Below, piece after piece: positions 1-7,045 of a stretch of 24,253 bases of DNA; positions within the stretch are counted from its first letter, which is position 1, and every line of letters begins with the position of its first letter. The position numbers were made by a program, and so were the translations under genes. Source of the stretch: Prevotella sp. UBA4330. GTDB taxonomy: Bacteria > Bacteroidota > Bacteroidia > Bacteroidales > Bacteroidaceae. The stretch is from assembly GCA_002394385.1 (NCBI GenBank), contig DGTS01000037.1, positions 92,212 through 116,464 of the forward strand, given 5' to 3'. A model generated the notes under the pieces. That model saw nothing but the letters and a program-made list of their open reading frames with translations. It searched no databases and was not told the DNA's origin.

Positions 1-409
1 GTGTAATTAGTGAAATTCGTAGTTTAATTCAAACTATAGTGAAATTCGTAGTTTCTTCTTAAACTATAGTGATTTAATAAGTGCCTCCATCATTAAAACC
101 TGTGTCGGAAATCCAGTAGTCCATCTTCACGAGGATAGGCGCTTCGGACATGGAAGATGTCGCTTGTGGACAAAAACGCTGCCCCCACCCCTGCCTCTCA
201 AGTCCCCCTCGCCCCTTGGAGAGGGGATAGGGGTGAGGCTTTAGTGTTAGGGGTGGGGTCAGTGATATTTAGAAAGGAGATAGAAGTTAGTAGATGTTTT
301 CACGTTTCATATCAGAGCGCAAAACGATTGATATAAATGCGTCTGAAAAAGATCCCAAACCCCCTGAACTCCTTCACTCCTACACTACTGAACTCCTAAA
401 TTTCATGTA
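1..409. repeat. Repeat-rich intergenic region with no gene
   Basis: No convincing coding sequence. At 9-37 and 38-67 there are two tandem copies of a 29-30 base unit; each contains a small hairpin (TAGTTT and AAACTA around a short loop). Bases 183-258 form a C/G-rich structure: CCCCACCCCT at 183-192 pairs with AGGGGTGGGG at 249-258, with an inner GCCTC/GAGGC pair at 193-197 and 235-239. It ends in GGGGTCAGTGAT (255-266), a tag shared with two other copies in the window. Bases 366-398 carry an ACTCCT-like low-complexity run similar to the tract at 12260-12330. The region lies downstream of the minus-strand GH13 gene, so the GC-rich hairpin might also end its transcript, although no clear T-tract follows. 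Confidence 0.6.
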
Positions 410-2170
410 TCAATACTTAGCGCCCTCCAGTTTCACTATCGAGTACGACGTGGCGGGCATGTGTATGGTCATGTCGCCACTCTTTTTGTTGTGCTCAATC
501 TTGAACTTGTCGCCGGCAAGCACTTTAGTCTTCTTGAACTTCACGTTGATGTTGAACGTGGCATCCGATGCCTCTGCCCTTGGGTTAAGCATCACGAGCA
601 CCACGTCGTTGCCAGCAGCACGTGCATAGACAAAGGGGTAGGGCGATGGGCTGCTGGCATTGGCAGATGGATAAATAGGCACAAACTCGGCATAGTTGGC
701 GAGTGCCGGCTCGCTATGTCGCAGTGATATTAGTTGCCTTGTCTTGTTCAGCAGCGAGTTGGGGTTCTTCTCCTGCGCCTCTACGTTAGGAGCATCGGGC
801 GCTGGGTCAACGGGGAGGTAGAGTTTTGCCGGGTCGGCGGTAGAGAAACCGAGGTTCTTGCCGCCAGTCCACTGCATCGGTGTGCGTGCTCCGTTACGCG
901 GCTGATATGCCCCTTCCACTTGCGGCCAGTCCTTCGGCAACTGTTTCATTCCTATCTCGTTACCATAATAGAGGAAAGGCACGCCAGGCATGGTGAACCC
1001 GAAGGCATAGATAATCTCCAGTTCCTTGTCGGTGCGGCGGTTGCCCAGACGCGCGTTGTCGTGATTGCCCAGTGGCAGACTGATGTAGCCCTTGCCTTTG
1101 GTCTTCTCATACTGGTCCATGTAACTCTTCAGGAACTCGGTCACGGTTCCCTTTCCCTCGGCGTCGAAGTAACTATGTCCTTCGCTCACGCCGTTCAGTA
1201 TTCGCCAACTCTCTTTCTGGAACAGGTCGTTGTAACCGTTGAACCAGTGGAAAAAGTCCACGTGGAAACAGTCGTCAAGCGCGTCGGCGGGATAAGACCA
1301 CTCCGCAACCATGAATCCCTGCGGATATTCCTTCTCCAGCAGACGGCGTATCTCGCGCCAGAACAGTTTCGTCTCGTTCTCGTTGGTGTTGAAGAACTGC
1401 TCGTTGCCCCTCACGCGGCGCGTCTTAACCAGAGCGCCAGCCATGTCGGCACGGAAGCCGTCGCATCCCATGTCCATCCAGAAACGCAGCACCTTCTTCA
1501 GGTCCTCGCGCATCGCCATCACATCGGGATGGTTGGTGGGCAACTGCCACGGCTGATCGGGGTCGGGGTTGGCGAAACCGAAGTTCAGCGCCGGCTGGCA
1601 CCAGTAGAAGTTGCGCATGAACTGTCCGTTGCGCTGACCGTAACCTTTAATGAACTGTCCTGCGAACTCCCGTGGAGGATCCACCCAGTTGGTCTCGGTC
1701 CAGATATAGTAGTTAGAGTATTTGTTCTTCTCCTGCTTCTGCGACTCCACGAACCAGGGATTGTCGATGGCGGTGTAACTGATGACATAGTCGAAGATTA
1801 CGCGCATACCGCGCTTGTGAGCCTCCTCGAACAGGCGGCGTGCATCTTCGTTGGTGCCGTAGCGTGGTGCTATCTTGTAATAGTCGCGGATGTCGTAGCC
1901 GGCATCCATGAACGGCGAGTCGAAGAAGGGGTTGAACCAGATGGCATCCACTCCGAGGCTCTTCACATAGTCCAGTTTGCTGATGATGCCATTCAGGTCG
2001 CCAATGCCATCGCCGTCTGAGTCGCAGAAGGTCTGCGGATAGATTTGATAGAACACAGCGTTCTTAGCCCATTCGGGCACTTTCGGTACTTCATACTTAC
2101 CGGTGATTGTCTGTGCTGAGTCTGTCAGCGATAGCACAGCGGCTGCAATATATAATAACAATTGTTTCAT
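410..2170 (-). CDS. Exported GH13-family alpha-glucosidase/alpha-amylase
   Basis: 586 aa. A hydrophobic N-terminus (about residues 1-19) looks like a signal peptide, so the enzyme probably acts in the periplasm or at the cell surface. The GH13 barrel is clear: a DSDGDGIGDL calcium-type loop at about 50-59, GFRAD with the predicted nucleophile Asp242, the acid/base Glu290 in VAEWSYP, and the transition-state Asp371 in GNHDNAR. This order and the C-terminal beta domain resemble oligo-1,6-glucosidase and related alpha-glucoside hydrolases. The exact substrate (alpha-1,4 or 1,6 glucosides, sucrose, trehalose) cannot be told. Conserved region I is odd: it reads DYVISY (127-132) where most members have DxVxNH. 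The gene starts 39 bases after the epimerase-GH30 gene on the same strand and is probably co-transcribed with it. Confidence 0.9.
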   Translation of the reverse strand: MKQLLLYIAAAVLSLTDSAQTITGKYEVPKVPEWAKNAVFYQIYPQTFCDSDGDGIGDLNGIISKLDYVKSLGVDAIWFNPFFDSPFMDAGYDIRDYYKIAPRYGTNEDARRLFEEAHKRGMRVIFDYVISYTAIDNPWFVESQKQEKNKYSNYYIWTETNWVDPPREFAGQFIKGYGQRNGQFMRNFYWCQPALNFGFANPDPDQPWQLPTNHPDVMAMREDLKKVLRFWMDMGCDGFRADMAGALVKTRRVRGNEQFFNTNENETKLFWREIRRLLEKEYPQGFMVAEWSYPADALDDCFHVDFFHWFNGYNDLFQKESWRILNGVSEGHSYFDAEGKGTVTEFLKSYMDQYEKTKGKGYISLPLGNHDNARLGNRRTDKELEIIYAFGFTMPGVPFLYYGNEIGMKQLPKDWPQVEGAYQPRNGARTPMQWTGGKNLGFSTADPAKLYLPVDPAPDAPNVEAQEKNPNSLLNKTRQLISLRHSEPALANYAEFVPIYPSANASSPSPYPFVYARAAGNDVVLVMLNPRAEASDATFNINVKFKKTKVLAGDKFKIEHNKKSGDMTIHMPATSYSIVKLEGAKY

Positions 2171-2209
2171 GCGTATTTTGGTTTTAAGTCGTTTATCCGA
2201 TACTTGGAG

Positions 2210-5200
2210 TTAGAACAACACCGAGACGAAACTCTCGGCAGGCATGTCTATGATGACGGTGCCGTTCATTACCTTCACCTGCTGCGCCTCCGCGTTCTGA
2301 CAGGAATTGGTGACATAGACAATGGCGTGGCTTGCACTTGTTGGCAGTCCGCTGACCTCCGCCTTGCCGGCACCACCGTTGTTCACGATGTGCAGCGCGC
2401 CCTTGCCTTGCACCTTGTTGTAGAATGCCGCCGTGTTCAGGTTATCGTTGTCGGTGTTGACTGGTATAGCATTTCCGTTGGCAGGCGTCTGTGACAGTTG
2501 CCACAGGTTGTGGAAACGCTGTGTGGGGCGCAGCGGTCCGTCGTCACCCAGTATGCCGTCTCCTTGAAGCAGCGAGTAGTCGGCCGTGAGTTGCCATTGC
2601 AGTATGCTTAACGGCTGGCAGATGGCGCACAGGCGGGTATAGAGGTTTATCTCGTACAGGGCGAATGTCGATTCCTTGAAGATTGCGGGGTAGCGCCATG
2701 CTGCTGCGTCGGTACTTCCCTCGCCAACGATGAGCGGCACGTGTATGCTTCGTGCTGCCTGATACCATCGCCCAAGTGTCTCGTCGTCGCAACCTCGCCA
2801 CGAGTGGAACGACACAGCACCGACAAACCTATTCGCAGTCTTGTCTTCCAGTGTGGGTTTTATAAAGTCTATTGTCGTGGCGTCGCTGTTGTCGCCTAAG
2901 AGCATCCTTGTCCTCAGTCCGCGGCTTGACATCATTTCGCCGAAGCCCTTGATGAAGTCGCGGTGCTCCTCTGGCGTGTGCAGCACGTCGATGCCGATGT
3001 CCGACTCGTTGAAAGAGAAGTAGTCGGCCTCCACATCATACTCGTTTTTCAGAAATTCCAGATAAGACACCATCTGCTCATAGTTCTCCTGCTCCTTTGC
3101 ATGGTCGAGCCGCAGGGCAGCCACTCCGCCAGAACGGCGCTTTGAACCGGGCTCCAGTGCCGACTGTGGCGGGAACCAGCAACTCACCACCACCGGCATG
3201 CCCATCGCCTTCAGGCGAGCCGCCATCTGTGCACTTGCCTTTACATGCGGGTTGTCTTCTCCCTCCATCGCCCATGCTGCCCACGGAAACTCCACGCGAC
3301 CCATTGCCACGCGCATGTTCTTCAGGCAGTAGTCTATCACCTTGGGGTCTTTCTCCGGATTCTGAATGCGGAAGTTTCCGCCGAAGCCTATAAACCGCTG
3401 ACCTGGCTTTCCGAGGTCGAGGCTGATGTTTGATGCCTTGGCTTTAGCCTTTTTGTCTTGCTGTTTGGTTGGCTGTATGGTTAGTGTTGCCTCAAGTTCT
3501 GCCTTCTCTCCCTGCCTTAGCATTGGCAAGAGAGTGATGTAAACCACCTTGTTGCCATTTTCGTTGCGCACTGCGGTGGTCACATTTTTGTTGAACTTGA
3601 AGGTCATGTTGCTCTCTTTGCCAATCACGGTCAACTTGTTTCCCGTTGACTTGATCTTAGCACCGTCATAGTGTTTCGGTGCGAGTGTCATGCTGAAGAA
3701 CGCGCCCTCCTGCAATGTCTCGTCTGCCTCGGCGGTCCATTTCAGGTTTACTTGCTGCTTGTTCAGGTCGGTGACCTCCTGATGGAAGTGCGCCCCGTGC
3801 ATCGGTATGTCAACAATCTGCGTGTTCCCCTCGCGTCGATACTTCACGTTCTGCTGTCGTTCGCGCCCCGTCTTCTCTATCTTTCCGCCCGGAACACCCA
3901 CGCAGAGAGCCGTCTCGAAGTCTGTCAGTTCGCCGTCGATGCGCACTCCTGTCATGTTGCTCCATGCCATCACCTCCGAGTGGACCGTCTTCTCGGCGAG
4001 ACGCCACAGCATCTCAAATCCCATGCGGCTGTTGTGGTAAGGACAGTTCCACATAGACCCCTTGGGAGTTCTGGTGTTGGGAGACATGCTTTGGTTGCCG
4101 GGCGCTGCTTCCAACTCGTTAAACCATCCTCCGTATTCCCTGTCCACGAAGTTGTCGCGAATGAAGCGCCACGTCTTAACAGCCTGGTCGAAATACTTGC
4201 GCTTGCCGGTTATCTGCCATGCGTTGATGCATCCGATGACCGCCTCGCATTGTGGCCACCACGACATTCTCTGTTCCACGCCATGCGAGTTTTTCTCGTA
4301 AATCACTGAGCCGTCGGCCTTCATTCCCTCCTTCATCGTCACGGCAACCATCTTCACGGCTTGCTTCCTGATGCGTGCCGTAATGTCATCATCGCCCAGA
4401 GCCTCGGCAGCCTCACATATCAGCCACGATGTCTCGATGTCGTGCCCGTAGGAATCCACTTCCTCCAGCACGTTCCAGTCGTCGTCGCAGTAGAGCAGCA
4501 GATGGCCCGTCTTGGGACTGTAAAGCCTGTTTTCAAGTATTCCGATGAGTTCTTTCAGACACAGACTCAGCGACTCGTCGGGCCATACCTTATATAATGT
4601 AGTGAATGCCTCCAGCAAGTGTATGTGTGTGTTCATGGTCTTGGTGGCTCCAGGATGCCCATCGACGCCCTTCACCGATGTCTTCGAGAAGTCGCGCGCC
4701 AGCATTTCCTGATAGCCCCCGCGCTCATGGTCGTGCACTTTCTCCTCCAGCGTGCAGAAGATGTCTATCGCCTTGTTCAGACTGCGTGTGTCGCCCGTGG
4801 CGCGGAAGTGCTCTGCCAGTCCGTAGATGGCAAAGGCATGGGCGTATGTCTGCTTTGTATCGTCCAGTGCAGCGCCATCGGGTGTCAGGGTGTAGTACAC
4901 TCCGCCGTACCTCTTGTCAATGAAGTTGTTGATGAAGTATTGTTGCATACTGTCGGCCATCACTTTGTATTCGCTGTATCCGTAGAGCCTGTATGCCTGT
5001 GAGAAAGTCCACAGCAGGCGTGCCCCGAGTATGGCACCCTTCGGAGCCTCGTGCACTCCCTTGCCCTCTCGTGTTATCACTCCGTAGAACCCGCCACTGG
5101 GGTCGGAGGTGTGTTTCACCCAGAACGGCAGGATGTTTCCCGTCAGTTCCTTCTCAATCTCGTTCCTAAGGCTTGCTCTCTCGTCATTGCTCTGAGCCAT

Positions 5201-5251
5201 GCATGCGAGGCACAGCAGTGCCATTAGCAGTATGATAGACGTTCTTTTCAT
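2210..5251 (-). CDS. Exported fusion: cellobiose 2-epimerase-like (AGE) domain plus GH30-like glycosidase
   Basis: 1013 aa from the ATG at 5251. This start gives a clean signal peptide (MKRTSIILLMALLCLACMAQ); the ORF opens 12 codons earlier, but that adds a polar extension. Residues about 30-420 match the N-acylglucosamine/cellobiose 2-epimerase fold: TMNTHIHLLEA (His209, His211), SYGHDIETSW (His270), WWPQCEA and PYHNSRMGFE (His406) supply the usual histidines. Residues about 430-600 look like a beta-sandwich linker region. Residues about 610-1013 look like a GH30-type clan A glycosidase: GFGG at 622-625, candidate acid/base Glu749 in FNESD, candidate nucleophile Glu844 in GEGS. Known family epimerases are normally single-domain and cytosolic and convert cellobiose or mannobiose at the reducing-end sugar; here the domain is exported and joined to a hydrolase. 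Inference: it processes beta-linked oligosaccharides outside the cytoplasm. Domain calls are by eye. Confidence 0.82.
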   Translation of the reverse strand: MKRTSIILLMALLCLACMAQSNDERASLRNEIEKELTGNILPFWVKHTSDPSGGFYGVITREGKGVHEAPKGAILGARLLWTFSQAYRLYGYSEYKVMADSMQQYFINNFIDKRYGGVYYTLTPDGAALDDTKQTYAHAFAIYGLAEHFRATGDTRSLNKAIDIFCTLEEKVHDHERGGYQEMLARDFSKTSVKGVDGHPGATKTMNTHIHLLEAFTTLYKVWPDESLSLCLKELIGILENRLYSPKTGHLLLYCDDDWNVLEEVDSYGHDIETSWLICEAAEALGDDDITARIRKQAVKMVAVTMKEGMKADGSVIYEKNSHGVEQRMSWWPQCEAVIGCINAWQITGKRKYFDQAVKTWRFIRDNFVDREYGGWFNELEAAPGNQSMSPNTRTPKGSMWNCPYHNSRMGFEMLWRLAEKTVHSEVMAWSNMTGVRIDGELTDFETALCVGVPGGKIEKTGRERQQNVKYRREGNTQIVDIPMHGAHFHQEVTDLNKQQVNLKWTAEADETLQEGAFFSMTLAPKHYDGAKIKSTGNKLTVIGKESNMTFKFNKNVTTAVRNENGNKVVYITLLPMLRQGEKAELEATLTIQPTKQQDKKAKAKASNISLDLGKPGQRFIGFGGNFRIQNPEKDPKVIDYCLKNMRVAMGRVEFPWAAWAMEGEDNPHVKASAQMAARLKAMGMPVVVSCWFPPQSALEPGSKRRSGGVAALRLDHAKEQENYEQMVSYLEFLKNEYDVEADYFSFNESDIGIDVLHTPEEHRDFIKGFGEMMSSRGLRTRMLLGDNSDATTIDFIKPTLEDKTANRFVGAVSFHSWRGCDDETLGRWYQAARSIHVPLIVGEGSTDAAAWRYPAIFKESTFALYEINLYTRLCAICQPLSILQWQLTADYSLLQGDGILGDDGPLRPTQRFHNLWQLSQTPANGNAIPVNTDNDNLNTAAFYNKVQGKGALHIVNNGGAGKAEVSGLPTSASHAIVYVTNSCQNAEAQQVKVMNGTVIIDMPAESFVSVLF

Positions 5252-5323
5252 AAAATACAGTGTGGAAGAATGATGACTCCGGCTCATTTGTAGATTAAAA
5301 ATAGGTTATAGTTTTTTCACCAT

Positions 5324-5357
5324 GCAAATATAATAATATTTTACCGATATTCCCAAA
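5324..5357 (-). promoter_or_regulatory. Bacteroidetes-type promoter of the epimerase-GH30/GH13 operon
   Basis: On the minus strand, TTTG (5357-5354) is followed after 21 bases by TATATTTGC (5332-5324), a full match to the TTTG/TAnnTTTG consensus. Predicted transcription start is near 5317, giving a leader of about 65 bases to the ATG at 5251. Confidence 0.65.
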
Positions 5358-5416
5358 TATGTCCCCTTTAATTTTCATTCTTATCAATGCGGATTCCGAT
5401 TGATGCCAAACCGCGG

Positions 5417-5503
5417 AACAAAGTTATTAACTTTGTTGAACAATCCTATTAACTTTGTTGAACAATCTTATTAACTTTGTCGAACAATCTTATTAACTTT
5501 GTT
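5417..5503. repeat. 22-bp tandem repeat array with an overlapping perfect palindrome
   Basis: The unit TATTAACTTTGTTGAACAAT plus two bases repeats with exact 22-base period starting at 5425, 5447, 5469 and 5491 (three full copies and one 13-base partial copy). Differences are few (T to C at the repeat end and in GTT/GTC). The first copy overlaps a perfect inverted repeat, AACAAAGTTA and TAACTTTGTT around a central T (5417-5437). There are no spacers, so it is not CRISPR. It sits between two divergent genes, upstream of both promoters. Confidence 0.8.
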
Positions 5504-5587
5504 AGCCGCTTTGTATCTACTTGAAATCCAATGGGTTACAAACGGCGTTCTCGGAGATGCCTTTCTTCGTTAAAAAAATAGTTGTTA

Positions 5588-5620
5588 TTTGCACGATAGA
5601 GTTCTTTTCGCTATCTTTGC
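5588..5620 (+). promoter_or_regulatory. Promoter of the SH3b gene
   Basis: TTTG (5588-5591), 20 bases, then TATCTTTGC (5612-5620). The predicted start near 5626 places the large inverted repeat at the very 5' end of the mRNA and leaves a leader of about 150 bases. Confidence 0.65.
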
Positions 5621-5629
5621 AGTGTCCAA

Positions 5630-5694
5630 GTAGGAGGTGACGTGTCCCACGTCACAAGCCGTGATTTCGTGACGTGGGACACGTCACCTCCTAC
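5630..5694. repeat. Perfect 26-bp inverted repeat (stem-loop) in the SH3b leader
   Basis: Bases 5630-5655 and 5669-5694 are exact reverse complements, separated by 13 bases (5656-5668). Each arm holds a smaller imperfect palindrome (TGACGTG TCC CACGTCA), so the DNA or RNA could fold in nested ways. There is no T-tract after the stem, which argues against a simple plus-strand terminator. Confidence 0.9.
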
Positions 5695-5776
5695 TGTAAA
5701 ACAGACAAATAACTTTTAGTTATACAGAAGCAAAAATAAATAATGATTCTTTACTAACTTCAAAAACTTATAACTT

Positions 5777-6292
5777 ATGAAAAAGATTCTATTGATGGCG
5801 CTTTTTGCGATTGCTTCGATTAGTGCCTTTTCGCAGAACCCAGTGACGGTGTGCATTTCCGACAACACTGGTTCGCCGACTAATGTCCGTAATGCGCCTA
5901 ACGGGAAAATTGTTTACCAGATACCTCAGGACTTGAGTTGCACGGTTGACATCATCAGCGTGAAAAACGGATGGTGGAAGATTACCCCCGAGGTGGACAC
6001 ATGGGGCGACGACGAAACAACCATACCTCTGAAGGGTTCCTCTACGGGCTACTGGTTGCATAAATCAATGCTGGGCTTCGGAATTTCCGGTGATCCTGAA
6101 GGTTGCCTGCGCGTGGCTCCCTCAAATAGTGCCAAGGCGGTGAAGGTGCTGCGGAGCGACTATGCGGATTTAGTTCTTGAGCCGCTAATGATAAAAGGCT
6201 CGTGGATAAAGGTGGTTACTAAGGACAAGAAATACACAGGTTGGATGCCCATCGACCGCATCTGCTACAACCCGCTCACCACTTGTCCGTAA
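5777..6292 (+). CDS. Exported bacterial SH3 (SH3b) domain protein
   Basis: 171 aa. The N-terminus (MKKILLMALFAIASISAFSQ) is a typical Bacteroidetes signal peptide ending near residue 20. Residues about 23-95 show the SH3b pattern of a variable loop followed by NVRNAPNGKIVYQIP and a GWWKI strand; residues about 105-165 look like a second, diverged copy (CLRVAPSNSAKAVKVL, GSWIKVV, GWMPIDRICYNP). Such domains usually bind peptidoglycan or other envelope ligands; the ligand here is unknown. No catalytic domain is present, so a binding or structural role in the periplasm is inferred. The gene stands alone behind its own promoter and long structured leader. No clear Shine-Dalgarno sequence precedes the ATG. 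Confidence 0.75.
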   Translation: MKKILLMALFAIASISAFSQNPVTVCISDNTGSPTNVRNAPNGKIVYQIPQDLSCTVDIISVKNGWWKITPEVDTWGDDETTIPLKGSSTGYWLHKSMLGFGISGDPEGCLRVAPSNSAKAVKVLRSDYADLVLEPLMIKGSWIKVVTKDKKYTGWMPIDRICYNPLTTCP

Positions 6293-6297
6293 CGCAT

Positions 6298-6336
6298 AAT
6301 AAAAATGTGGGTGTGCCATCTCATGACGCACCCACT
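6298..6336 (-). terminator. Likely terminator for the small gene 6402-6644
   Basis: GTGGGTG (6307-6313) pairs with CACCCAC (6329-6335), extendable by two pairs including a wobble. On the minus strand the stem is followed by a U-rich stretch (CATTTTTATTATG), fitting an intrinsic terminator for the minus-strand gene; on the plus strand no T-tract follows. Confidence 0.5.
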
Positions 6337-6401
6337 CAAGAAAGATAAACAGTCTTTCTATCGTAAAGTGAAGAGGGTCTTGACAGGACTCTCTCCTTTT
6401 T

Positions 6402-6644
6402 TTAGTCCCATGAACGGAAGGTCTCGCCCAGGTCACTGGCACCCTCGAGGTCCCACTGGTAGTCTTTGCGCACCTGCTCGTAATCTACCGTTGCCTGCTT
6501 TCCGCTCTCCTTGATGACGGTTTTTTCCGTCTTTTCCTTCTGGCTGGCTATAGTCTTATTATCTGTGCTGATAGCGGCCTTGAGCGAAACTCCACATACT
6601 GTTAATACAATTCCAATTGCCAATACTTTGTCAAACATCTTCAT
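6402..6644 (-). CDS. Small exported protein of unknown function
   Basis: 80 aa. Residues 1-24 form a short charged start and a hydrophobic helix (FDKVLAIGIVLTVCGVSLKA), read as a signal peptide or membrane anchor. The remainder is polar and charged, with a Lys/Glu-rich stretch (SQKEKTEKTVIKESGK) and a C-terminal tyrosine/aspartate segment. No family is recognised. Support for a real gene: its own -7 box at 6721-6729, a purine-rich AAAAGGATAAG just upstream of the start, and a terminator-like stem after the stop. The small size and lack of recognised homologues limit certainty. It converges with the SH3b gene. Confidence 0.6.
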   Translation of the reverse strand: MKMFDKVLAIGIVLTVCGVSLKAAISTDNKTIASQKEKTEKTVIKESGKQATVDYEQVRKDYQWDLEGASDLGETFRSWD

Positions 6645-6720
6645 AATCTTATCCTTTTAATTGTTATTATCATTTTCTGTTAATTCACCCTTGTCATCCG
6701 GTTTCCTTCCTTTTGACATT

Positions 6721-6751
6721 GCAAAGGTATAACCGAACTTTCAACCCGCAA
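6721..6751 (-). promoter_or_regulatory. Promoter of the small exported-protein gene
   Basis: The minus strand reads TACCTTTGC (6729-6721) with a TTG (6751-6749) 19 bases upstream. The predicted start near 6714 gives a leader of about 70 bases. Confidence 0.55.
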
Positions 6752-6874
6752 TCAGTTGTCTCCCACTTTCTGTTATGTTTGTTGCGACACCAGCCCTCTA
6801 TTGCAACAAAATGCAGGAGCACCCCCTCGGTTTGTCGCAAAAGCCGCTTTTTTATGATGTCTAACGCTATGATT

Positions 6875-6915
6875 CCCCGCCCCTGAAGGGGAGGGGTAGG
6901 GGAGGGGTCAGTGAT
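6875..6915. repeat. Dispersed GC-rich repeat, copy 2 (hairpin / G-quadruplex)
   Basis: CCCCGCCCCT faces AGGGGAGGGG with one mismatch, followed by TAGGGGAGGGGTCAGTGAT. The G-runs at 6888-6891, 6893-6896, 6899-6902 and 6904-6907 are separated by loops of 1, 2 and 1 bases, an ideal intramolecular quadruplex pattern. Close copies lie at 14002-14043 and, more diverged, at 183-266, in the same orientation. It lies within the roughly 400-base stretch 6645-7045, which otherwise holds only the promoter at 6721 and the terminator at 6948. Confidence 0.8.
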
Positions 6916-6942
6916 GTCCTTACAGAACGTTTACCACCGACG

Positions 6943-6970
6943 TAAAAAGCCCAGGGCAACGCCCTGGGCT
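6943..6970 (-). terminator. Intrinsic terminator after uxuA, also repeat-like
   Basis: AGCCCAGGGC (6948-6957) and GCCCTGGGCT (6961-6970) form a perfect 10-bp stem with an AAC loop. On the minus strand the stem is followed by TTTTTAC, so it should terminate transcripts coming from uxuA. A second small stem (GGGCT/AGCCC, about 6982-6995) lies beside it. I recall this sequence type as a dispersed intergenic element in related genomes, which needs a search. Confidence 0.65.
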
Positions 6971-7045
6971 GAGTTATTGTTGGGCTTTTCAGCCCGCTAA
7001 AATCTTGATGGGTATTCCTATAATATATATAGGAAGAACGAGTGA

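Noticed and set aside
734..2020. Long plus-strand open frame (428 aa) opposite the GH13 gene
   Set aside because: It is antisense to a gene with clear GH13 motifs; its product has low-complexity Val/His/Leu composition and no recognisable domain.
5425..5503. CRISPR-like regular repeats
   Set aside because: The 22-base units are directly adjacent with no spacers, and no cas gene is near.
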